From the NCBI GenBank assembly GCA_017052515.1, contig JAFHKR010000038.1, positions 558,001-622,000 on the forward strand: a stretch of DNA of 64,000 bases, read 5' to 3'. A program made the position numbers and the translations under genes. Each line of letters starts with the position of its first letter. The first letter of the stretch is position 1. Positions 44,114 through 52,422 of the stretch are shown here, piece after piece. The notes beneath the pieces were generated by a model, which did no database searches, was not told the origin of the DNA, and saw nothing but the letters and a program-made list of their open reading frames with translations. The DNA is from Fictibacillus nanhaiensis (GTDB lineage: Bacteria > Bacillota > Bacilli > Bacillales > Fictibacillaceae).

Positions 44114-46391
44114 AAAGATAAGTATCGCGCTTCTTACCTTGCTCGTACCGATCTCTGTATTCGCCGCGCAAGATGATAAGAAAAGTACGGAACAGCCTCC
44201 CGTACCAACAGAAAAGAGTCAAAACGTGATGAAGTATACGTCTTCATCGTTTACGAAGCCTGAGAAAGCAGATGGTGCTACGATCAAGCAGAAAAATTCA
44301 TTCCAAGGCTTTGAAAAAGCAGCTGAGAACGAAAATCTTGCTCTTTATGTGAACGAAGAAACGCTCGCGATCAAGATCGAGAACAAGAAAACAAAATACG
44401 TTTGGAACTCAGGGCTCGATAATCCTGATCAGTACCGACTGAACAAAACGTGGGAACAGATGGCTCAATCTGCGATCACCGTTGATTATATGGATCGTCG
44501 CGGAAAGGTGAAAACCGAGAGCATCACGACGAACGATTCTAGACCTCGTGTGAAGATGAACGATAAAGGCTTCACGGCCTCTCTTTACATGAACCAGTCG
44601 AAGTTAGAATTTGAACTGAACGTGGAACTTCAAGAAAACGACCTTGTTGTTTCAATTCCTGAGAATGAAATTAAAGAAAACAAATACACGAAGCTCATCT
44701 CGATGCGCGTTTATCCGTTTTTAGGTGCGGTTAACAAGAGTGACATCAACGGGTACATGTTCATCCCAGACGGATCAGGAGCATTGATTCGTTATGAAAA
44801 GAACGGAACAAAAGCCGATGCGCCGTTTACGGGATCCATTTACGGTAATGATGAAGCCTTTTTGAAAACGAAAGTGAAGAAGGAAGAAGAAGAAAAAGTA
44901 ACACCGGTTGAAGAGATCAAGATGCCGGTATTCGGAACGGTTCACGGTGTGAAGCAGAACGGATTTCTTGCCGTGATCGAAGAAGGCTACACACATGGGG
45001 ACATTTTAGCGTATCCGTCTGGTGTTTCAACCGACTTTAACTGGATCTCTTCTGAATTTCATTTTAGAAAAGAATATTACCAGCCGACGAGTAAGAACAT
45101 GAAGGGTCTGAACGTGTATCAAAAAACGAAAAATCCTTTCGGTGTAAAGCTGAGATACATGTTCTTACAAGAAGATGACGCTGATTATGTAGGGATGGCT
45201 AAAGCGTATCAGAATCATCTTTCTGAAACAAAACAGCTTGAAAAGCAAGACGACCAAACCGGCGTCAGACTTGAATTTCTAGGTGGCGAAGTGAAGGAAG
45301 GTCTATTGTGGGACTCTGTTCTGCCGATGACGAAGGTGACAGACATTCCAGGTATGACATCTGAACTCAAAAAAGACATTGATGATCTTTTCGTCGTCTA
45401 TAAAGGCTGGTCAGAAGGCGGTCTAACGGGCACGTTGCCTCAGAAGTTTCCGTTTGAAAGTGAACTTGGAAGCAGTGACGACGTAAAGCACACGATCGAC
45501 AGTCTTAAAAAAGATAACATTCCGCTTTATTTTTATAGCGATTACACAAAAGCATACGACGGAGCATCCGGCTATTCCGGTAGCAAAGACGTAGCGAAGA
45601 AAATCAGTGCTGAGACGATCTCACACAGTGAAGATAAGAAGACATTGTATTATCTATCGCCAGAAAAATCTCTTGCGATTGCAAAAGAAGATGCCAAGGA
45701 ATTTAAAGAACAAGGCATTTCAAACGTAGCGATCGATACGAGCGGATACACGCTGTTCTCTGACTTTAGCGGGAAAAAATCGAGCGAGCGAAACCAGACG
45801 ATCAAAACGTATCAAAAGCTGTTCGGCACACTCAACAAAGAAGTAGGGAACGTTGCTCTTTATGAGCCGAACACATATCTATGGAATCAGACCGACCGCT
45901 ATCTCGACATTCCGATGAACGCGTCCAACTATGTGTTTGAAACAGACACGGTGCCGTTTCTGCAGATCGTATTAAAAGGCTACATGCCATACTACGCACC
46001 GTTCTCGAACTTTCAGTCAGATTCGGAAGATCAGATGCTGCGCATGATCGAGTACGGAGCCTATCCATCGTATCTTTTAACGAAGGAAGCGTCACACCTT
46101 CTTGCTAAAACAGCATCCAGTGACGTTTACACATCGGAATATTCGATCTGGAAAGACAAGATTTTGTATCAATACGAAAACATCAAGAAAAGTCTCGGTG
46201 ATGTAGAAGGCGAAGAGATCATCAGCCGCAATGTGCCTCAAACAGGCATTGTAGAAGTAGGGTATTCGAACGGAAAAGTGATTGTCGTCAACTATACGAA
46301 TGCGACTTATAAAAGTAACAGCATTGAAGTGAAACCTAAGGATTTTGCGGTAACTGAAGGAGGAGAAAGCGATGAAACGACTAGGCAATAA
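44106..46391 (+). CDS. DUF5696-family secreted protein
   Basis: A 761-residue protein with a signal peptide (MYKKISIALLTLLVPISVFA). The N-terminal half is beta-rich (ENENLALYVNEETLAIKIEN, YMFIPDGSGALIRYE). The C-terminal half alternates strands and helices and contains IPLYFYSDYTKAYDG and GISNVAIDTSGYTLFSDFSG, suggesting a glycosidase-like TIM barrel. I place it in DUF5696, which is found with GH genes and large binding proteins in Bacillales. The start is GTG 44106 with GGAGG about 10 bases upstream; its end overlaps the next permease gene by 20 bp. Confidence 0.75.
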   Translation: MYKKISIALLTLLVPISVFAAQDDKKSTEQPPVPTEKSQNVMKYTSSSFTKPEKADGATIKQKNSFQGFEKAAENENLALYVNEETLAIKIENKKTKYVWNSGLDNPDQYRLNKTWEQMAQSAITVDYMDRRGKVKTESITTNDSRPRVKMNDKGFTASLYMNQSKLEFELNVELQENDLVVSIPENEIKENKYTKLISMRVYPFLGAVNKSDINGYMFIPDGSGALIRYEKNGTKADAPFTGSIYGNDEAFLKTKVKKEEEEKVTPVEEIKMPVFGTVHGVKQNGFLAVIEEGYTHGDILAYPSGVSTDFNWISSEFHFRKEYYQPTSKNMKGLNVYQKTKNPFGVKLRYMFLQEDDADYVGMAKAYQNHLSETKQLEKQDDQTGVRLEFLGGEVKEGLLWDSVLPMTKVTDIPGMTSELKKDIDDLFVVYKGWSEGGLTGTLPQKFPFESELGSSDDVKHTIDSLKKDNIPLYFYSDYTKAYDGASGYSGSKDVAKKISAETISHSEDKKTLYYLSPEKSLAIAKEDAKEFKEQGISNVAIDTSGYTLFSDFSGKKSSERNQTIKTYQKLFGTLNKEVGNVALYEPNTYLWNQTDRYLDIPMNASNYVFETDTVPFLQIVLKGYMPYYAPFSNFQSDSEDQMLRMIEYGAYPSYLLTKEASHLLAKTASSDVYTSEYSIWKDKILYQYENIKKSLGDVEGEEIISRNVPQTGIVEVGYSNGKVIVVNYTNATYKSNSIEVKPKDFAVTEGGESDETTRQ

Positions 46392-47232
46392 CAGAAATCT
46401 TACAGGATTGCTGTTTGTTTCACCATGGATCATCGGCTTTCTCGTCTTTACGGCGTTTCCGCTTCTTTACTCGCTCTTTTTAAGCTTTCAGGAAGTAAAG
46501 ATTACGACGGATGGCATCAAAACGAACTTTGTGAGCTTTGGAAACTATGAATACGCGTTTTCGGTCGATGGAACGTTCGTAGACCGCGTCCTAAAATACC
46601 TAGAAGAGATGGTCATCTCGGTTCCGATCATCATCGTCTTTTCATTGATCATCGCTCTATTGTTAAACCAAAGAATCAAGTTCCGCGGATTGTTCCGTAC
46701 GATCTTCTTCCTGCCCGTTATCATCGCGAGCGGACCGGTGATCAAGGAGCTGATCGATCAAGGAATCACGACCATTCCTTCTATTGAACAATACGCGATC
46801 TATCAGGCGTTAAATGATAACCCGGATGGCTTCTTTAACGGGATCTTACTGTATTTAATAAAAAACCTGATCGTAATCCTGTGGTATTCAGGCGTACAGA
46901 TCTTAATTTTCTTAGCTGCACTTCAAAAGATGGACAAGCAGATCTTTGAAGCGGCGAAGATCGACGGTGCGAGCAACTGGGAGTTCTTTTGGAAGATCAC
47001 TCTGCCAAGTCTAAAGCCGATGATCATCGTTAACTTGATCTACACGATCGTAACGTATTCAGTCTTCTCACTGAATCCGATCATCGAACATATTCAGAAG
47101 AACATGTTTAAAGTAGACACAGGCTATGGCTATGCGTCAGCGCTATCTTGGATCTACTTCCTGATCATAGCCGCAGCGCTAGCAATTGCGGTTGGTGTGA
47201 TGACGGTAAAAAGAAAGAAAAAATACACCTAA
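46372..47232 (+). CDS. sugar ABC transporter permease (MalF type), pair B
   Basis: A 286-residue, six-helix permease with GLLFVSPWIIGFLVFTAFPLLYS at the N-terminus and the EAA loop EAAKIDGASNWEFFWKITLP. The start overlaps the DUF5696 gene and has GGAGGAG upstream. It is a second, separate pair with the next gene. Confidence 0.9.
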   Translation: MKRLGNNRNLTGLLFVSPWIIGFLVFTAFPLLYSLFLSFQEVKITTDGIKTNFVSFGNYEYAFSVDGTFVDRVLKYLEEMVISVPIIIVFSLIIALLLNQRIKFRGLFRTIFFLPVIIASGPVIKELIDQGITTIPSIEQYAIYQALNDNPDGFFNGILLYLIKNLIVILWYSGVQILIFLAALQKMDKQIFEAAKIDGASNWEFFWKITLPSLKPMIIVNLIYTIVTYSVFSLNPIIEHIQKNMFKVDTGYGYASALSWIYFLIIAAALAIAVGVMTVKRKKKYT

Positions 47233-47247
47233 GAGGATGTGATCAAT

Positions 47248-48198
47248 GTGCAAACCAAAACACAGCAAGTGAACAAGTATTACTTAAAAACAAAACGCAT
47301 GTTTTTGGGCATGCAGGGGACAGATGGTCTTCTTTACAAGCTCTTGATCTACGGACTCTTGGTGGGAATCGGTTTCGTGTATCTCTATCCGCTTCTCTAC
47401 ATGGGTGTGTACAGCTTTAAAAGTTTGGATGATCTGTTGAACCCGCTCGTGAACTGGATTCCAACACAGTTTTATACCGGAAACTATGAGCAGGCGAACA
47501 AAGTACTAAACTTTTTCTCAACCCTGATGGAAACATTGTATGTGACGGTTCTCCCTGCATTGGCGCAAACTGCCGTTGCAGCAGTAGTCGGATACGGACT
47601 CGCTCGATTTGAGTTTCGCGGTAAAAAGATCATGTTCGTTCTTGTGCTCGCAACGTTCATCATCCCGCCGCAGGTGACGCTCATTCCAAGATACATCTTC
47701 TTTAATGAGCTGAATATCCTCGGCAGTTTGAGTGCGTTCTTGCTTCCGGCAACGTTCGGACAAGGTTTGAACAGCGCGATCTTCATCCTGATCTTTTATC
47801 AGTTTTTTAGAGCCGTGCCAAAAGCTTTGGAAGAAGCAGCTCAGCTAGATGGAGCAGGTCATTTTCGAATCTTTTTCACGATCGCCTTACCGATGGCATT
47901 GCCTGCGATCATCATCTCATTTTTGTTCTCGTTCGTTTGGTATTGGAACGAAACGTATCTCGCGGCGATTTATTTTGGAGATGCGTTAACCACATTACCG
48001 CTGCAGCTGCAAAAGTTCGTTGCCACGTATCAGCAGATGTTCCCAGCTGAGATGGGAGTGTCGGGCGGTAACCAGTTGAACGAAGGAATCAAGATGGCAG
48101 GAACCGTCCTGTCGATTCTGCCATTATTGATCGTGTACTTTATCACGCAGCGCTGGTTCGTTGAAGGTGTGGACCGTTCGGGGATTACTGGGGAGTAA
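47248..48198 (+). CDS. sugar ABC transporter permease (MalG type), pair B
   Basis: A permease of about 316 residues with an extended N-terminus before the first helix, six helices, and the EAA loop EAAQLDGAGHFRIFFTIALP. GTG 47248 is preferred, since AGAGGA lies 10 bases upstream; a GTG at 47239 abuts that site. It partners the preceding permease. Confidence 0.88.
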   Translation: MQTKTQQVNKYYLKTKRMFLGMQGTDGLLYKLLIYGLLVGIGFVYLYPLLYMGVYSFKSLDDLLNPLVNWIPTQFYTGNYEQANKVLNFFSTLMETLYVTVLPALAQTAVAAVVGYGLARFEFRGKKIMFVLVLATFIIPPQVTLIPRYIFFNELNILGSLSAFLLPATFGQGLNSAIFILIFYQFFRAVPKALEEAAQLDGAGHFRIFFTIALPMALPAIIISFLFSFVWYWNETYLAAIYFGDALTTLPLQLQKFVATYQQMFPAEMGVSGGNQLNEGIKMAGTVLSILPLLIVYFITQRWFVEGVDRSGITGE

Positions 48199-48213
48199 AG
48201 ATCGGTGTGGGTA

Positions 48214-48341
48214 GTTGATTTCCGTTTCAGGTGCTCGCTTTCCGCGGGGCAGGCGGTGAGCCACATTCGTACGTTTCACTTTTAAGTGTCTCACCTGCCC
48301 ACCTGTCCCGCATGAGTCTCGCACCCTGCACTACAATTAAC
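48214..48341 (+). repeat. GTTGATTTCCG-type Bacillaceae interspersed repeat, copy 3
   Basis: It begins GTTGATTTCCGTTTCAGGTG and ends GCACCCTGCACTACAATTAAC. GGGGCAGGCGGTGAGC pairs with GTCTCACCTGCCCACC-type sequence inside. It splits the second permease pair from the intracellular enzyme genes. Confidence 0.8.
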
Positions 48342-48428
48342 TTTTCAATGAGGCCCAACCGAACCTTTATACAAATCCACGCTCTTTAATAGAAAAATTC
48401 AAGATTAAAGATAGAGAGGGAAATAACG

Positions 48429-49649
48429 ATGGATACACAAAAACTATTAGACCTTGAAGCAAAAGGATGCTTTGATTTCTTTTGGAACGAAGCAAACACG
48501 GATAAAAACAGCCCGGGATACGGGTTGATCCTGGATCAGTCGGCGAATAAAAAAGTAGCAAGTATCGCATCAAACGGGTTCGGTTTAACGGCGATCATCA
48601 TCGGAATCGAGCGCGGTTGGATCACGAAAGAAGAAGGCTACGAGCGCACGAAAGGGACGCTTGAAACTTTCTTAAACAACGTGGAACACGCGAGCGGCTT
48701 CTTTTACCACTTCTTAAACATAGAGACGGCGAAGAAAAACGAAGAGTGGTATGACTGCGCGTCGATCATCGATACGGGAATCTTCCTATGTGGTGCCGTA
48801 ACATCTGCTGAATACTTTGGCGGAGAGATCGCAGAGCTTTTCGAAAAAATTTACGCGCGCATCGACTGGAACGTGTATTATGATGAGCCGGTTAACCAGT
48901 TCTACATGGGTTACAACCCGGAAACGGGCGGCTTCCACTATTGGGATATGTACGCGGAGCAGATGATGACGTACGTGCTTGGGGTGGCGTCTCCTACACA
49001 TCCGGTTCCTGCAAAAATTTATGACGGCTTCGAGCGCAGAAAAGGGACGTACAAAGATTACGAGTACATCCATGCACCAGGAAACGCGATGTTTGTTCAC
49101 CAATATTCGCATGCGTTCATCGATTTTAGAAATATCGTCGACGGAGACGGAATCAACTGGTACGAGAACTCGGTAAAAGCATCCCTTGCGAACCGTGCGT
49201 TCTGTAAAGAAAAATCGAGTGAGTTCAAGACCTATCACGAAAATGCATGGGGCTTAACGGCTTGTGCAAGCCCGACCGGCTACCGCGTTCCAGGAGCTCC
49301 TCCTTATTACGAAGGGTGTGAGCCTGAACTAGAAGGTACGGTCGCACCGACGGGAGCAGCGGGATCGATCGTGTTCACACCAGAAGAGTCGATCGCAGCG
49401 ATGAAGTATTTTTACGAAGAGCATCCTCAGCTTTGGGGTGAATATGGTTTCCAAGATTCTTATAACCTAGACGTAACGCCAGCTTGGTATTCAGACCATG
49501 TCATCGGAATCGACAAGGGGATCACGCTTCTTATGATCGAAAACTATCAATCTAGTCTCGTGTGGGATCTGTTCATGAAAAATAAATATGTGAAACAAGG
49601 TGCTGACCTGTTAGGTTGGAAAAAGACAGAAGGAAGTCCGGCAAAATGA
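48429..49649 (+). CDS. glucoamylase-family protein (PF10091/GH144-like), intracellular
   Basis: A 406-residue protein of the 'glucoamylase-like' (alpha/alpha)6 family. Signature stretches are KGCFDFFWNEAN, GFGLTAIIIGIERGW, GFFYHFLNIETAKK, MFVHQYSHAFIDFRN and AWGLTACASPTGY. Characterised relatives in GH144/GH189 act on beta-1,2-glucans, despite the family name. There is no signal peptide, so it acts on imported material. Its stop overlaps the GH35 start (ATGA), so the two enzymes are co-translated. Confidence 0.82.
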   Translation: MDTQKLLDLEAKGCFDFFWNEANTDKNSPGYGLILDQSANKKVASIASNGFGLTAIIIGIERGWITKEEGYERTKGTLETFLNNVEHASGFFYHFLNIETAKKNEEWYDCASIIDTGIFLCGAVTSAEYFGGEIAELFEKIYARIDWNVYYDEPVNQFYMGYNPETGGFHYWDMYAEQMMTYVLGVASPTHPVPAKIYDGFERRKGTYKDYEYIHAPGNAMFVHQYSHAFIDFRNIVDGDGINWYENSVKASLANRAFCKEKSSEFKTYHENAWGLTACASPTGYRVPGAPPYYEGCEPELEGTVAPTGAAGSIVFTPEESIAAMKYFYEEHPQLWGEYGFQDSYNLDVTPAWYSDHVIGIDKGITLLMIENYQSSLVWDLFMKNKYVKQGADLLGWKKTEGSPAK

Positions 49650-52057
49650 TTGAGATCAAGAACAAACAGATCATCATCGACGGTAAGCCCGTTCTGATCA
49701 CGTGCGGAGAGATTCATTACTACCGTCTTGATAAAAGCGATTGGCAAGACCGACTGGATAAGCTAAAAGAAACGGGTTGTAACGCCGTGGCCACTTATGT
49801 GCCATGGCTTTGGCATGAGCCGGTGGAAGGGCAGTTTGATTTTACAGGTAAAACGCGTCCTGAAACAGACCTTGGCGGTTTCATCGACCTTTGTACAGAA
49901 AACGGCTTTTATTTCTTCGTTCGTCCGGGACCATTCATTATGGCCGAGATGAAAAACGAAGGACTGCCTTATTGGGTGTACGAGAAGCATCCAGAGATCA
50001 TTCCGGTTGGTTGGGACGAGAGCGAACCAACGACACCAACCGTCGATTATCTTGCGCCAGGTTTTTTACAAGAAGTTCGTAAGTATTATGAAAAAGTGAT
50101 GGAAGTGGTTACACCGCGCATCTATTCGAACGGTGGAAAGATCATCGCGTTTCAGCTTGATAACGAGATCGGCATGCTCTCTTGGGTAAGCAACACACCA
50201 GATCTGACGGAAAACGTGCTGAACGATTTATCAAATTGGTTGAGTGAACGATACGGAGATAACGTTTCTGACCGCTATCCGTTCTCGTTGGATGAAAGTG
50301 CAGAGCGTAATACCGCATTCCGTTCTCCAAAAGAAGAGTATGCCGCTCAACTGTTAAAAGATCTTGGCTATTACATGCGTTATCGTTTCGCCAAATATAT
50401 AGCGATTTTAAGAGAGTACGCAGAAGAGTTCGGCGTGAAAGACATTCCGTTCGTCGTTAACATCCACGGAACGGGTGGAGGACGAGGATTCACGTATCCG
50501 ATCGGAATCAGTCAGCTGTATGAAACGTATAACCAAGGACCTGGATATATCTCGGGTTCTGATATTTATTTTGGCGATCTTGACATGAAAACGTTCCAGG
50601 ACCTCTACATCATCAACGGTCTGATGGAAGCCGTTCATAACGAGGATCAGCCGTTAACGTCTGTCGAGTTCAACTGTGGTGACGGAAACTTTGGCGAGAC
50701 ACTAGGCGAGCGCTATGATCCATCAGCAGCGGATTTTAAATTTAGAATGTGTCTTGCTCAAGGAAACCGACTCATCAACTATTATCTGTTTGCTGGCGGA
50801 AAAAATGCGAGACTCGATACGCTTGTTGACGATGGAAACGACCGAATTGCCTCAACTGGTGAACGCCACGGTTTCGCAGCACCAATTGGGCCAGAAGGTG
50901 ATTATAACTATACGTTTCCCCGCATGTCACGCGTGAATCAAAGTGTGATGGCGGTGAGTGATAAGCTCGCGCGTATGAACGAAGAACGAGATGAAGTATC
51001 GTTCGCGTTCATCCCGGATTATTACATGACCGAATATCGTTATCCGAAGAGTGAAGTGATGCGTGAGATTCTCTCAAACATCGAGGCGAACCGCGGTGCC
51101 GGCGCTTGGGAAATCATGGGCCGTGCGATGTTGCTTAACGGTTATCGTTTTACAGCGGTTGATGTACAGAACAAACCCCTGGATGTGACGAAAACGCCTG
51201 TACTCGCGTTGCCGTCCGCACGCTATATGGACAGTGCGATTCAGGAGAAACTCGTAAACTATTTGAACACGGGCGGAAAGATTCTTCTGTACGGTGAAGT
51301 TCCTCTTTTTGATATGGAAGGGAAGGACTGTACGCTTTTAGCAGAAGCACTTGGTGTTACGTATAAAGGAATAAGCCGTGATGGTCACGGAAACTACCTT
51401 TCTATCTATGGAGACAACTGGGCTTCAGCTCAGCCGGAGATTCGTTCAGGCTTCGTTCAGCGTTTTGAAGTTGGACCTAATGTAACGCCGATTTTTAGAG
51501 TGTACGGATCGGATGATGTGTGTGGGTTTGAGTCTAAAGTGGGGAATGGAAGCGCGATCGTGATCGCCAGCTTCTATCGCTGCGATCTACCTTTCTTTAA
51601 AAACGCTCTCGAACGACTAGGAAGTCGCGCGAAACTAACGCATGATTGTCCACATCACGGCATCTTTATGACATCGACTGTTGACGCAGAAGGTGAGCGT
51701 TTCCTTCATCTGTTGAACCTAGACGGATTCGATAAAGAATTCACGGTTTATGAAGATGGCGTAGCGTTGTTAGGCGGAAGAAAGCTATTGTTGCAGAGCA
51801 AAGACGGTGTGATGCTGCCTATGAATCTAGCTGTAGGTAATGTGAAAATTGCTTACGCGACAGCAGAAATTACCGGTGTGGATGCAGAATATATCGATTT
51901 CCGCCTAACGCAGGTCGAAGATGTGATCGCGTTTGAACGTGGAACGAAGATTTTACCGAGTGCTGATTATGTGATTGAAGAAAATGAGGAGTTCACAATC
52001 GTTCGCAGTAAAAAACATGCAAAAGTGGATGATGCGTTGCGGGTTTTGGTTGGATAA
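49646..52057 (+). CDS. second GH35 glycosidase, intracellular
   Basis: An 803-residue GH35 enzyme. It has CGEIHYYRLDKSDWQDR, ATYVPWLWHEPVEGQF and RPGPFIMAE. The acid/base is Glu174 in FQLDNEIG and the nucleophile Glu341 in SVEFNCGDG. It resembles the first GH35 across its length but is clearly divergent, so the two probably cut different linkages or ends. The start at 49646 has AAGGAAG 9 bases upstream and overlaps the previous stop by 4 bp; an upstream ATG at 49616 has no such site. Confidence 0.87.
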   Translation: MIEIKNKQIIIDGKPVLITCGEIHYYRLDKSDWQDRLDKLKETGCNAVATYVPWLWHEPVEGQFDFTGKTRPETDLGGFIDLCTENGFYFFVRPGPFIMAEMKNEGLPYWVYEKHPEIIPVGWDESEPTTPTVDYLAPGFLQEVRKYYEKVMEVVTPRIYSNGGKIIAFQLDNEIGMLSWVSNTPDLTENVLNDLSNWLSERYGDNVSDRYPFSLDESAERNTAFRSPKEEYAAQLLKDLGYYMRYRFAKYIAILREYAEEFGVKDIPFVVNIHGTGGGRGFTYPIGISQLYETYNQGPGYISGSDIYFGDLDMKTFQDLYIINGLMEAVHNEDQPLTSVEFNCGDGNFGETLGERYDPSAADFKFRMCLAQGNRLINYYLFAGGKNARLDTLVDDGNDRIASTGERHGFAAPIGPEGDYNYTFPRMSRVNQSVMAVSDKLARMNEERDEVSFAFIPDYYMTEYRYPKSEVMREILSNIEANRGAGAWEIMGRAMLLNGYRFTAVDVQNKPLDVTKTPVLALPSARYMDSAIQEKLVNYLNTGGKILLYGEVPLFDMEGKDCTLLAEALGVTYKGISRDGHGNYLSIYGDNWASAQPEIRSGFVQRFEVGPNVTPIFRVYGSDDVCGFESKVGNGSAIVIASFYRCDLPFFKNALERLGSRAKLTHDCPHHGIFMTSTVDAEGERFLHLLNLDGFDKEFTVYEDGVALLGGRKLLLQSKDGVMLPMNLAVGNVKIAYATAEITGVDAEYIDFRLTQVEDVIAFERGTKILPSADYVIEENEEFTIVRSKKHAKVDDALRVLVG

Positions 52058-52064
52058 TAAGGTG

Positions 52065-52093
52065 AGACTGCTCTTTCGGAGCGGTCTTTTTTA
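52065..52093 (+). terminator. Terminator of the glycan operon
   Basis: AGACTGCTC pairs with GAGCGGTCT (one G-U) around TTTCG, followed by TTTTTTATTTTT. Confidence 0.85.
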
Positions 52094-52228
52094 TTTTTAG
52101 ATAGTTAAATATTAGCTTTTGTATTTGGCTGTAATGTAGATCATAAAGGCAGAAATAGACACAAAAAGGGTGTTTAATTGAACATTATTCATTTTTTAGT
52201 ATGCGGAATACCAGTGATATTGGTCGCT

Positions 52229-52376
52229 TGAGCGAAAAGGAAGGCCGTTGGAGCGAAACGCACTGTTGTTTGAGCGAAAACAAAGGTTTACTGAGCGAAA
52301 CGAAGGGGCAATTGAGTGAAAAGAGCCCACGTCTGCGTGAACGCGTAATAAATATAAAAACACGTACCGTAAAACA
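52229..52376 (+). repeat. 21-bp-phased interspersed element, copy D (variant core)
   Basis: The core here is GAGCGAAA, at 52230, 52251, 52272, 52293 and (as GAGTGAAA) 52314, with the tail unit at 52335: exactly 21 bp apart. The tail reads GTGAACGCGTAATAAATATA, then ACACGTACCGTAAAA. The tail matches the other copies but every unit core has changed together from GGTGAAA to GAGCGAAA. Confidence 0.85.
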
Positions 52377-52411
52377 CAAAAAAAGGACTACTCAACCCCA
52401 AGAGCAGTCCT
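52376..52411 (-). terminator. Terminator of bglX
   Basis: On the minus strand, AGGACTGCTC and GAGTAGTCCT pair (one mismatch) around TTGGGGTT, followed by TTTTTTTT. Confidence 0.75.
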
Positions 52412-52422
52412 CACTTACTATA

